DNA of 64,000 nt, taken from positions 2,384,000 through 2,447,999 of the forward strand of contig VZSE01006029.1 in assembly GCA_013398275.1 (NCBI GenBank). Reading direction: 5' to 3'. Of this stretch, positions 38,755 to 50,540 are shown piece by piece (position 1 is the first letter of the stretch; each line of letters begins with the position of its first letter). Origin of the DNA: Promerops cafer. Its lineage: Eukaryota > Chordata > Aves > Passeriformes > Nectariniidae. Both the position numbers and the translations under genes were made by a program. The notes below the pieces were generated by a model, which did not search any database, had not been told where the DNA came from, and saw nothing but the letters and a program-made list of their open reading frames with translations.

Positions 38755-38815
38755 AGTTCTCATTGGCTGTGACTGACAGATGTCCTTTTAAACACATGGT
38801 TGCTGGGCAACAAGA
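38755..38815. promoter_or_regulatory. RFX X-box and inverted CCAAT motif pair
   Basis: GTTGCTGGGCAAC at 38799-38811 is a perfect inverted repeat with 5-bp arms around TGG and matches the known X-box pattern bound by RFX factors. An ATTGG (inverted CCAAT, NF-Y core) lies at 38762-38766, about 32 bp away. RFX and NF-Y sites at close spacing are known from MHC class II and some ciliary-gene promoters. No coding exon is recognisable nearby, so a distal element or coincidence are both possible. Confidence 0.3.
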
Positions 38816-39949
38816 CCTTCCACTGCATTCCTTCCTTGAAATATTTGTCCTATTTTTCATATATTCCTGCCAGTAAGTGTGTCAGCATTCAGCCAGTGTG
38901 CTGGAGGGCAAAATGCTAGCTTGAGCTTTTTTTTGTATCGTGTGGTGCTTCCTAAAAGGAAAAATAGCCAGAACAACAGAAGAGCTTGCATACATTGTGT
39001 AGTGAAGGGGTGTATCAAATTGACTTCCACTTTCATACCATATTTTGCTGGCTAAATTGTTCTTTGAAAAGGAAATTCTTAAGGACTTTTACTCCCATTT
39101 AGCAGTTTTTCCTCTTGAAAAGCCACTGAAATCTAAAACGCAATTGGGTATATAACGATGTGACACATCTGAATGACCTTTTGGATCATAATAGAGGACA
39201 TATAAAAGTTCCAATTTCTTGTGATGGTGACCAATGTATTGTGAAAAAAAAAAGAAAAAAAAAAGACAGACAGAAGGTGAAACCAAATGGCAACCATGCA
39301 GAACTTAGCAGGGATTCTGCAAAGACTGGTTAAAGTCTCTTGGGTACACTCCAAAAGCCCTTGAAATACCCCCACGTCCCCCCACTCCATTTTAACAGCC
39401 TGCTGTAGTGCTCTTTGTGTGCATATCTCATGATAGCCTCTATTTGGCTGACTTTTCAGGAAACTTTTGTCCACTTGCAGAAAAAAAAGAAGAACAACAA
39501 ACAAGCACAGAGAAAACTGAGAGAGCCCAGAGAGTAAAAGGCATTTGGGGACAGACTCTGGACTTTTTCAAATAATTGGGAATTTAAAAAACATAAAAAG
39601 AGGTAGAGCTTTGTTATGAGATGCTGCACTTACAAGGATTAAGCAGCTGACTGTACATCTTTATACCAGTAAAGAAGAGAGAGAAAGAAGCACAGTATTT
39701 GTTCCAGTAATTCCCCCAGGACTTTGTCTTTTTCATAGATGTTTTGCTCACAAGGATTGTTTTTCTGTTTTTTGCTCTACCACTCAGCCACTAAATGAAC
39801 TTGTGAGAACAAACTGAACAGTGAATAAAGGCCGAGTACTGAATCTGTTAAAGCATCCAGCAGATAACAGGATGGGATAGAGTTCCAAATTCAACTGTAC
39901 CATCATGAAAAGCATAACAAAGTGGTAGCTTATTTCTGGCATTTTCTGT
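38816..39949. other. Unique noncoding DNA
   Basis: Contains a short A-rich run with GACA units at about 39244-39270. No genes recognised. Confidence 0.5.
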
Positions 39950-40140
39950 TTTAGAGAAGCTCAGCTTTGTGACTTTGATGCTAACAGTCTATTTGATTTA
40001 AATAATAATATGGAAATAAACATAATATTGAGCGAGAGAATGGGTAGGAGATCAAAAGCATTTGCATACAAGGCGTATCTAGTGTATTCATCATCATTTA
40101 ATATATACTGTGAGCTAAATTCTCTCCTCAGATACAATGG
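39950..40140. promoter_or_regulatory. AT-rich stretch with a perfect octamer motif
   Basis: ATTTGCAT, the POU/Oct octamer, is at 40060-40067. It sits among homeodomain-like AT cores (TAATAATAT, CATTTAATATA) and two nearby CpGs (GAGCGAG, GGCGTAT). It is a possible conserved element; motif evidence alone is weak in AT-rich DNA. Confidence 0.15.
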
Positions 40141-40864
40141 CACAAATCCAGATCAATTTTATTGACTTTGATAGAAGTAATCTGGCTCCACCATAACAAA
40201 TGAGGAGAGGGAGGATATTTCTGTGCAACAGCTTCTTATGAAAATTGCTGCTAAGTTTGTGTTATTTAATCAAGATCTTCCGTGAACGAACAAATTCCAA
40301 GCCATTTCTATCAAAAGCCTTTAAAAGACTTGTTGCTTATTTGTTTATAATCAAATAATTTGTCAAGAAACCAGCAGATAATGAGAAAACCTACTGCAGG
40401 AGGAAAGCATGTTTTATGGCATTAATGAATAGATTTGGGGAATATATCTTACTGATGACTGCTACCTTGCTCCTGCTCTGAAGAATACTTGCCATGGCCC
40501 TCAGGGGCAGTTTCTGTAAAGCTGGGTGTTGTGAAGAACACGTTCTTCCTCCATATCTACAGTATATTTTTACTCTCCCTCCCTATGAAACTGGTCTCAG
40601 ATACCATTTGTGATGCTTCAAGCGCTCCAAACACAGCTCAGGCCTTTCTCTGACCTTCCAGGGAGGGTTCTTCCAGCATATGGCAACAATTTTAGTCCTC
40701 CAGATGTTCTCAGGTCCAGATGAACGTGCAGGCAGCTCTCGCCTGGTACTGGCTAATAGGGGCTGCAGGGGGAATGGCTGCCTGGAGTAGGGAGAGCAGA
40801 TAACAACCTTCACAGCTGCTCTCCAGATCCAGGGCGAGGAAAATGAGGGATGAACAAGGCAGAT
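40141..40864. other. Unique noncoding DNA
   Basis: Overlapping minus-strand frames at 40583-40910 have no recognisable product. Confidence 0.5.
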
Positions 40865-40900
40865 GAGATGAGGGGGGTGCTGAGATGAGGGGGGTGCTGA
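40865..40900. repeat. Perfect 17-bp tandem duplication
   Basis: The unit GAGATGAGGGGGGTGCT (40865-40881) is repeated exactly at 40882-40898. Confidence 0.95.
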
Positions 40901-43817
40901 AACCAATCATTCTGCTCTGATCCTGATGGTGATATATTGCAATCTGAATTCAAACACTGATTGTCTTTTGTCATTTCTGCATTTCTTGGTCACTAGGGGA
41001 AAGTTTGCGAATCAAAATGCAGTTTACTAGAATTTGCAAAGGCCTTCATATTAGTAAATGAACTCTGGGCTTATTTAATTAATGTCACAAACATGAACTA
41101 AGAGACGATGTTTAGAGAAACAGTAATTTTGTTGTGCTTATATGGGTAAATGATGTGATTGATTCCAGGTTAAGTTTTTCAAGTGAAAATTTCAGTATTT
41201 GTGAACAAACTCTCTGTTCCCTCATGTAGCTTTGGTTAGGAAAACTTGGATGAGGGAACAAACTATCTTTGTAGTTACTAAGACTGTGCTCATTTTACCT
41301 TCTGCTGACCCAGGGTGCAAAAGAATCAATTTAAATTCTCTCTCAGCTTTAAGGGAAGTGATCTTGTATCTCTTATAAAAATGACCTAATCCCAGAATTA
41401 CTGGTGTTTTGCTGAGAAATTCCCTGGACTGTGATCATTTCTGTTTCTAGGGCTGCTCAAATAACCTGAGAATTGTGCTACTGTTGTAATCCAGCAAAAA
41501 GAGAAGCAGAACAGGAGGTAAGGTTGCAGAGTAGAATTAGATGATGATCCATTACTGGAGCACTGGTTTGGGGTTTTTTTGACTGAAGAAGTAGCAGTCT
41601 TCAGGAAACTAGAGATTTTCTTCATATTAAAAAGGCCAGACTTTAAGTTCTTAGTCTAAGCTACCGAGATGGAGTTTGTAATGTTCCCTGTTTATATACC
41701 CAGGCTTTGTTAAGAGTTAAAGGCTGGCTGCAACCTGAAAAAATGCTAATTGTTTCACAAGTTTTGGCTTGCAATTAATCTTTTTTTTTTTTTCTACGAG
41801 AAATGTCCCTTCTAAGAAAAAGATTGAAAATCTTTTTGTTCCTGGATTTACTTTGCCAATTAATCAAACAAAAGGTTCTAAAATCACCAGGATACACAGC
41901 TAAAATCTCGTCTCTGGTAACTGTTTTTTTTCCCTTCTGCTGGCAAGGAAGACCAATGAATTTTTCCTTTCCCCCCTTTCATTCTTGTCCTTACTTGCCC
42001 TCTTTTACCCCTTTTCTGGTTCTTCCCTTCAGCTGTGTTATTTGAGGGTTATTCACCCTCTATTTTCCTTGCTCAGTAAGAGCCTTCATGCTTTCTGGGC
42101 TGCCAACATCAAAGAGGTTGTAGCAGCTCAGCAGAGCCTCGGGAGAGCAGAACAAAGATACTCAGGCTACAAGGATGCCACATGCAATGGTCTTGGGCCA
42201 GCTCCACTGCAGCAAGCATGGAAGCAGGGATGAAAAGGACAGTTGCTTCCCAGGGACAAACCAGGGCTCAGCTTGCACCTGAGTAAAGTACACAATTATT
42301 CTGAGAATAAAATACTCTGGATTTACAGAATTGTCTTACTTTTTTTTACTTTCTGGTTCATCCTCTTATAGATTATTTTCCAATTACTGCCTTGGAAGCT
42401 TTTCTCACGTTCTACGGTCGGTGGAAAACAAGATAATAAACATTGGTTATTGGATAACACAATAAACTGTTGGTTTTATTCCATTGTGTTTATTTAATGA
42501 TGTGACTCCAAACGATCCGGTCCTTTGGGGTGAGTTTTGAGGGATTCATGTCTCTGCAGAAAAGTTACTGATTTCATTTTCTGCCCTTCCTATGGAAAAC
42601 CAGGGAGTGCTTCCATGGGAAATGGAGTATGAGCCGTGTTCCAAATTATGGTGGGTAACAAGAATGCCTTGAGGACAATGCCTTCTACTCTGCATCAGGC
42701 ATAAGGAGACCCCAGGTGGGTCTTTAAGATTTACCATGAAGATCTGCAGAAGTAAAGCTCATCATTATGAAGAGCTTCAAAAGGGGACAGATAGCAGGGA
42801 CTTCATAACTCCCTGTGTCTCTCTCTTTCCATGTCACTGTAGTTTTGGGTGGTCCTTAGGGGGAAAAAAAGCAGTGAAATTTCATTGTCTCCTAGATGTA
42901 TAATGTCAAAAAGCCTACAAGAGCCAAAAGGAGATCCTGCTTTCTCCTCAAACTCTCTGTTTGACTCAACAGGTTCTGGTTCTCCAAGGTGGGTGTGCCA
43001 AGGCCTCAATGGGAACAGGAGAAGGAAATGAAGTGCCATGTCCCACCTTCTCCTCATTAGAGGCTAGGGGAAGGATTTGTGCATAGAAGCTCTGTATGAG
43101 AGAAGGAGTAGAAGGTGGGAATCACAGTCAGCTAAAACAGAGAAAAACTGTGTTTTAAACATCTCCTTGTTTCACCATCATCCAGCATAAATCTTGGGTA
43201 TAACCTGGGGTAGATTCCACCATGTTGTAGAACAAACAGCATTGAAAACAAGAGCTTCTGCTGAGAAAATGAGATTAAATATTTCTTCTTTTAAAAATGA
43301 ATAGAAAAGAAAGCATTTTCAAAGATTTAGTGAACTCGACAAATTTAAGGAACCTTTATCAATTACAATATTCCTTCGGAGTATGCTGTTCTTCTGCAAC
43401 TTTCCTTTCTCATATTTGACCCAGAAATCCTTAGAGATATATAATTCAGTGGGTGTTTCCTATGGTGCTCTAGATGCAAACACAACACAGAACTGTGACA
43501 AAGTAAGAGGCTGTAGGGTTTAACAGAAGTTAAGTGATTCATTTAAGTTGACAGGGATACAAGTAACCCAGATTCAATCTGGCCTGTATACAGATTCAGC
43601 CTCTCAAGAGATAAGATATCTACTTTTTTTTCAGATAGCAATCACTAAAAAAAGAACAGTTAATGGCTGTACTCCTCACTCTTCCTGACAAGAAAATGTC
43701 ATGAAATTTGACCATAAATCAGAGAGTATAAAACATGTTAGGATAACAGGAAAAAATCATATTTCTAATTATTAGGTAATAATATTTTATTTGGTGTACA
43801 GATAGAAGTGTGTTCAG
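40901..43817. other. Unique noncoding DNA
   Basis: AT-rich with a poly-T run near 41780-41794. No recognised genes or repeats. Confidence 0.5.
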
Positions 43818-44307
43818 CTCTAGGCACCCCAGTACAAGAGATGCATACTGGAGAGAATCTAGTGAAGGGCTGCAAAGGTGATTAAGGGGCTGGAGCATCT
43901 CCCCTGTGAGGAAGGGCTGAGAGAGCTGAGACTGTTCAGCCTTGAGAAGAGATGGCTCAGGAGGATCTCATCAATGTCTGTAAATACCTGACAAGGGGAT
44001 GAAAGGAGGATGGAGCCAGACTCTTCTCAGTGGTGCTCAGAGACAGGACCAGAGGTAATGGGCACAAATGGAAGCTCAGGAGAGTCTCTCTGAACATCTG
44101 GAAATGCTTTTTCACTCTGAGTGTGACTGAGCACTAGCACAGGTTGTCCAGAGAGATTGTGGAACCTCCACCCTTGGAGATAGTTGAAACCTGTATGAAC
44201 ATGGTCCTGGGAAACTGCCTGTAGGTGCCCCTGCTTGATCAGAGAGATTGGACCTGCTGGCCTCCAGAGGCCCCATCCAGCCTGAACCCTTCTCTGGTTC
44301 TGTGAAG
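43818..44307 (+). mobile_element. CR1 LINE, 5'-truncated, end of ORF2 and 3' UTR
   Basis: About 490 bp follow the CR1 consensus closely in order: TGTGTTCAGCTCTAGGCACC, GGGCTGGAGCATCTCCCCTG, GAGGAAGGGCTGAGAGAGCT, GTTCAGCCTTGAGAAGAG, the 'ggaccagaggtaatgggcacaaatggaa'-type block near 44047-44074, the 'caggttgtccagagagattgtgga'-type block near 44140, and a 3' end with CTGGCCTCCAGAGGCCCC, CCAGCCTGAAC and a decayed TTCTCTGGTTCTGTGA tail. ORF2 of CR1 encodes an endonuclease/reverse transcriptase; only its last codons and the untranslated end remain, so the copy cannot move. The 83-codon minus-strand frame at 44112-44363 is a shadow of the repeat. Confidence 0.92.
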
Positions 44308-46098
44308 GGAATTATAGCCTTGCAGCTCATTGGAGCTGAACTGCAGACAGAGTGGTGGTTCAATGAATGAGTGGAATGCTATGAAAAACACAAGGCTCAC
44401 TTTCCAGTGAAGTCAAGCACATCTTTTCTAGCCTTTTCTTCACTGGAACTAAGATTGTTTAGCAAAGACCAACCTGTAGAGCATTTTTTCCCCAAAGCTG
44501 AAGAGTGACATGACAGATGAAGATGGCACTACTTGAAGATTATAGTTCACACAGATGACAAATTTTCTATCCTGGAACATCATATTTTTTCTTGTAAGTA
44601 ATTTCTATCATTGTTGCTTTCATAGTGAAAGATTTGCAAGGGAAATGTTGAAGCCGAACTCCTACCATTTTGCAGTGTATCCTGAAAATAGATTCCGAGC
44701 TGTTAGGCAATGGCTCCCAGCTCTGCCTTGCACACGGACAGCACTTCAACCATTCTTCCTGCTCTCAAGGGTATCATTTCCTTAACCATTGGTTTCACTG
44801 CATTAACTTACTCTTGCAATCTGCAGATGATAAAAGTCTGTAAGTGGAGGTGGAAACCCTGGAGATAAGGGAAAATGGTGGGATTTTCTTTAGAAGCATT
44901 TATTCCCTTATGCAGGCTGTAAAAGAGAGACACAGGCCATACATACTCTAAGTTGTCTGAGGGATGTCATGGTCCAGTCTTCTCTGCACTTCTGCTGGGA
45001 AAGCACCATCCAAACAACCCATAAACTGTCCTGAGTTTTCCTCTTATTTTTGGAGACTTGTTTATTGTGCAGGAGAGCACTTCAAAGATTTCCTCAGTCT
45101 CTATGTGCTGTATTCCTGCAGCAATATAAAAGACAATTATTCCAAACCCAGGATGGGACAGGGGCCTGGGTAAAGGGGCCTGGATGAAGGTTGGAGATGC
45201 ACTCTCTACAGGAAAAAGAAGGATCCAAACATTTGTTCACTCTGATAATCTAACCCCACTATGTGGGTGCCAGGATCTCTGCTAGTACCTGCTTCATGGG
45301 TTTCATAACGAATGTCAGAATATTCAGGAAAATTATATTTGTTGAGTACCTTATAATCACAGCAAGAAGGAAGAATGAGCTGAAATTTTAAACACAAAAT
45401 TCCCAAGTTCTTTAAAAATCAGATTTTTCTTTTCATCCAGCTGTCTGCTGGATTTTGCCTTTATTTGAATTGGAAGCAGCAGAAGTGTGATTCTCTACAC
45501 TCTGGGGTTGCGGGATGCTGTGGAATTAAACCCTATGGCCAAGAACAGACTGTGCTGTGTGAAGGACTGAGGATGTTGGCTGTTCTCACAAATGAAGAAA
45601 TTGTGACTGGATTCTAGTCAGGTGGTTCATGGCTTTGGTAACATTTTTTAAGTATAATGCTTTGAACAGAAACCTACAGGCTTTTACCTGGAGTGAACTG
45701 AGAATTTATACACTGAAAAACAAATAATTAGTCTTGTACCAAGATAAATGGCAAAAAGAACCTGTCAAACCTTTGACATTTTGGGCAATATTTGGCCCTC
45801 AAATTACTGTCCAAGAGTGCTCCTCCTGCATCTACAAGAGCATCAACTGGCACATTAGAAAGAGCATATAATGGATTTTTGTTTCACAGAAGCCTTTTTT
45901 ACACTTGATCACACAAGGAGGTTTAAGAAGCATAATGCCACACAAGAGAAAAGAGCATCTTATGAGCAGCACCTGGAAACTGAACATAGGCAAGGCAGAG
46001 CAGGCACACAAGGACATTGAGTGGGATATATAATACCTGATGGCGTACAGCCTAAAGGTTAATCTAGCCCCTTATGTTTTGATAAGCAAGCCAAATTT
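44308..46098. other. Unique noncoding DNA
   Basis: No genes or repeats recognised. Confidence 0.5.
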
Positions 46099-46136
46099 AA
46101 AAAAAAAAAAAAAACCACACGAAAAAACAAAACAAA

Positions 46137-46167
<31 letters not shown>

Positions 46168-46189
46168 CAAAACAAAACAAAACAAACCC
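46099..46189. repeat. Poly-A and (AAAAC)n simple repeat
   Basis: A 16-bp A-run, a short CCACACG interruption, then A/C-only sequence to 46189 with a regular AAAAC period from about 46139. The minus-strand Phe/Val/Leu frame over it is an artefact. An A-rich start like this could be the tail of an unrecognised retroposed sequence to its left, but no source is evident. Confidence 0.9.
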
Positions 46190-48617
46190 TAGTTTAATAA
46201 TGGTCAGATAACAGATTTTGTTATCAATTTGATTAAATAAAATGTTGCTTTCATGAATTTTCTCTGTCTGGCTTTCACCTGACATACCAGCACATTTGCC
46301 ACAGAAGCTCTGATAGCAGAGCTATCAGTTGGTCTCGTTTGATGTATTGGCTTGGGTTATGGCAGACTTCAAATCAGTTCCTTATTCAGTTCTAGTTTTC
46401 CATAAGCAGTGCATGCCTGAGTTCTGGAAAGGATACTTTGAAGTGATAGTACAATAACACTGCCTTTGTCTGATGTGTCTGACAGTATTTGGCACTCTTC
46501 TCTATCTCACACAGTCTGGCCTTGCTAATAAAAATAACAGCCAAAAATTCTATCGTGTTCTTAAAATCTCTAAGATGCCATTGTAACTGAAGATAGATTA
46601 TGATCATTATAAAGAACAGAACAGAATTCCCACCTGCTTCCCCTGCCCCCAACAAAATGCATTTTAGATGCAACAAAACTTCATTTCAGTGGATCACAAT
46701 ATAGGGTCCATTCAGTCTGGAATGAGTGTTTGCTGCAAATCCTCTAAAGCTCCAGAGTGACATTTGCCCCGCAGGCAAAGACTATGGACATCAGAGACAG
46801 TGCAGGCCCTGTATTGGCATTTGCAAAAATAATAGGCTATCCATCAGAGCAGTAATTTTCCTCACTCCAGGGTCCCAAGCTGAGAAAAGGTTAGTCCTAC
46901 AGGCCTAAGGGAAACTGCAGAGCACAATAGAGTTCACACCGCCACAAGATTGTTATAATTCCATGAGCTGATAAACACCGTTGTTGTTGATAACCATCTC
47001 AGTTTCTGAAGAAATATTATAAAGTGAGCTCAAGGCTTGGCACTGAAAAAGTTATTTATTTTTTCAGAGGTACTACATAGCTTTATCTGTTTTGCTTTTG
47101 CAAGTGCTAAATTAAACATGAAAAAGGCAGAATCTTGAACCCTCAGGCATCTATGACAAAATGCAAATTTCCTGCTGCTTAGCTACAGCACCACAAACTC
47201 TTTGTTGGGATCTCTTCGTTCTGCAGAGAATACAAAACATTTGATCCTCTTTCCCCTGATGTCAATAGGGCTTTAACTTCATAGACAGCAGAGGAAGGCC
47301 CACAATAACCTTGTTTGATCAAGTAATTCCTAACAAATTTTAGCACAGTGTGATGAGGTTTCTCTGTCCCTGGGATACTTCAGATGTTCAGGAGCTCTTC
47401 CCAAGGCCAAGACAGTAGTTATGGACAGAACTGCAAGGCTGGTCAATGAGATGCATAACAAACAGCTTAAACTCCAGGAGCAGCACACTAAATTGCTCTT
47501 ACACCCCAAGCGCCTCACCATCACTGCTTCTTGCCTTTGCTCCATCTAGCTGCTTTTTCTCTGTCCTCAGGAGAAAACAGAGGGTAAAAGGAGTGAGTTT
47601 GGTGATGAAGCCACAGATTCAGAGTCTTAGGTACAGAAAGATGAGAGCAATTTCCTTCTTATCTACCAAAACTGAATGTTCAGGTCATGGCTTTCATCAT
47701 GGTCAAGTGGCACTACAGGATATCAAGCCCATGGGTTTTTGGTTTATTTTTTTTCCAAAATTTATTCATGATCTTTATGCATGTTTAAATTATTTATCTT
47801 GCTTATAGAGCTGCATGAATTCTGGGCATCTTTTCCAATTACTTGTGTACTGAAACATTTGGAATTGCAAAGGATTTTTTGCTTTGGGTTTAAAAACTAT
47901 ATTTGGGCAATATTCCAATAACAGCATTTATTAATAAAAGCCATAACCCTTTGAGTTCTAAAACAATTTGGCTATCACTGTTTACTGAGTTGACATCAGT
48001 TTGCAGAAAGTTTAGCTGCAGTGAGACAGGCTCTTTGCTTGTTTGGAATGATTGTGGCTTGTATATTAGTTCTGGGCAGCTCTATTTCCTGAAAGTTTTG
48101 ACCCAATAGATTTATATTGGTCTTTTTGGTAAAGCTGGTGAAATGAAAAATATGCTTTTTTTGTTCAAAGGTTTTTTCTTATTTGCTTCAGTTTCTTGCT
48201 TCTTGTATGACTGTTATTATGTGATTTAAAAGCTCATCAGCATCCTATGGCCATAAATGTCTTCAGCAAATCCATATCTTCTGTGTTTCGTGGTTGCTGA
48301 GCTGTGGCAGATGTTTATGCAAAGCAAATACTGAGAACATAAAGAAGACATATCACAAACAAAAAGTTATTTGTGCTGCAGAATGTGTCATTTTTATTTT
48401 ACTCCAACACATTGCAGGAGATACAGACACACTAAACCAGAATGTACTTCGTCAGCAAAGGTGATGAAAACATTTGTTGTCCATTCCTGTTTAGCTCCAA
48501 TAGTTTACATCATGCTAAGTGAAGTAAAGAACATCTGTTTCAGTGTGCATTGGAATTCCAGTGCATGTTGAATATCCATGATCCTATAGGCTTTCCAATA
48601 ATAATACAGTAGACTGA
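46190..48617. other. Unique noncoding DNA
   Basis: A 120-codon frame at 47446-47808 has no recognised product. No repeats recognised. Confidence 0.5.
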
Positions 48618-48671
48618 GGGTTTTTTTTGTTTTGTTTTTGTTTGTTTGTTTGTTTGTTGGTTTTTTGGTGT
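48618..48671. repeat. T/G-only simple tract with (GTTT)n
   Basis: About 54 bp of only T and G, with a 4-bp GTTT period in the middle. Confidence 0.85.
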
Positions 48672-50361
48672 CTTTCTATTTGTTAATACTTCAATGAAAA
48701 CAAATTTTGGGTGAGCAACTGTTTGGATTAGTCTAGTTTGCTATCCAAACTTAGCAGTTATTTTCCAGCATGTGCATCCAGATAAATACTCTTTCTGTAT
48801 CACAAGGAACAGCACAGAATGAAACAACTGCAAAAAGCAAGAAACTGTACCTAAACCTTATGTGTGAGCATTTAACATACATGCTGTTAGAGCAAGGGCT
48901 GTATCTTCAGAACTGTCCTTTATAATGATCACTTTTTGCAGAAGGGGAGCACGACTTACACAGCTGGGGTGGTTCTTCCTGTGACCTCCTGAGGCCAGCC
49001 ACCATGGGTTCACAGCCAGGTTTCCCACAGCAAGTCCTGCCAGTCAAATCCCAGCTTATTCAATTATGTATTTGAGAGGCCTTCACCTTTCTTTTAAAAC
49101 CAAATATTTCTGCTTGAATCGTTGAAGTTTTACAACTAGAAAGCAAGTAAAGAAGACAAGAAAAGAATTTGCCTTATGGTTATAGGTGTTTGGAATTGGA
49201 ATTGGTATTTATATCTTTTTACTATTCTTTTGAGAATAATGATGTCTGAAGAAATAGCTGAGATTCTGAAACCAGAAAGATTTGCACGACACCCTTTGAT
49301 TTCAATGCCTTCAGCTTCAGTCTGGATATCCATTTACATTTCTAGTTTCTCCTGGTTCTCTTGCCACATTGTCTTCACCCCCGACATTTACGTTCACATA
49401 GATGCCACAAGTCTCCTCCTGCTAAGGGTATGAGGAAGGAGATATGTAAACACAGGAAGTGCCTCAAAATAATCAGTAGGACTCCTATGGTTTCCTTTCA
49501 GTATCTAAAAGCTCTTGGCCAAGCATAGGCTGAAGAGCAATAGGACTGTGGCTATTGCATCATAAAATGTGCTTTCTGGCCTATTTCCCCTATTTAGCCT
49601 ACCAACCCAAGAAGGTTTGAAATTATTCTTGCCTTTCTTCTTCATGGTTTTTAGAGAAGGAATCCAATGGCATCTTTCTTACAAGAACTCAAAAGGACAA
49701 GAAAGGGAATGCAAGTGATGCCAGCAAAGGAGCCACCAATAATCAGGGGAAATGATCTTGCAAAGAGATTGTCTCCTGTCTGTCATCACTATCTGTGAGG
49801 AAGAAAGCAGCACTAGCAGAAAATGACCTGCTAGATTGTTTCTGCTTCTAGATCAATAAATAAAGTCTCTACAGTTCCCCTGGAAGATATCCTGCTGTCA
49901 TTGCAGTCTGACTCTAACACATTCAAGTCAAAGTGAGATTAATATCTAACAGCAGCTACTTAATCATGAGCAGCAACAACAGTCACCCTGGCTACCTTTG
50001 GATCAGGTTTTCAAGTCACAGAGCAGATAGAGCTGCTGAGCTTTTCACCCAGAATGCAAATTGAAGGTAATTTATTAAAATGGAGTCAGATCTAGAAAAA
50101 CAAAGAGTTATCTGATTCTTTTCTATCCATTGTAATGTAGAAGATTTCTTCTTAACAAAGATTCTTCATTGCACAAGGTAGGGACAGGCAATTGTTCGAT
50201 GCCCTGAACATAGAATCAAATGTAGTAAAATCCACAATTAAAAGAAATCCTTGTTGTCCTAGGTTTTAGCCTAAAACTCTTCACACAACTGATGATTTCT
50301 GTTGACATTGATTGCTTACCCTCAAAGAACTACTGAGCAGCAGATCTTGGGGGAAGAAAAC
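48672..50361. other. Unique noncoding DNA
   Basis: The 85-codon frame at 49176-49433 is not recognisable. No repeats recognised. Confidence 0.5.
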
Positions 50362-50540
<179 letters not shown>

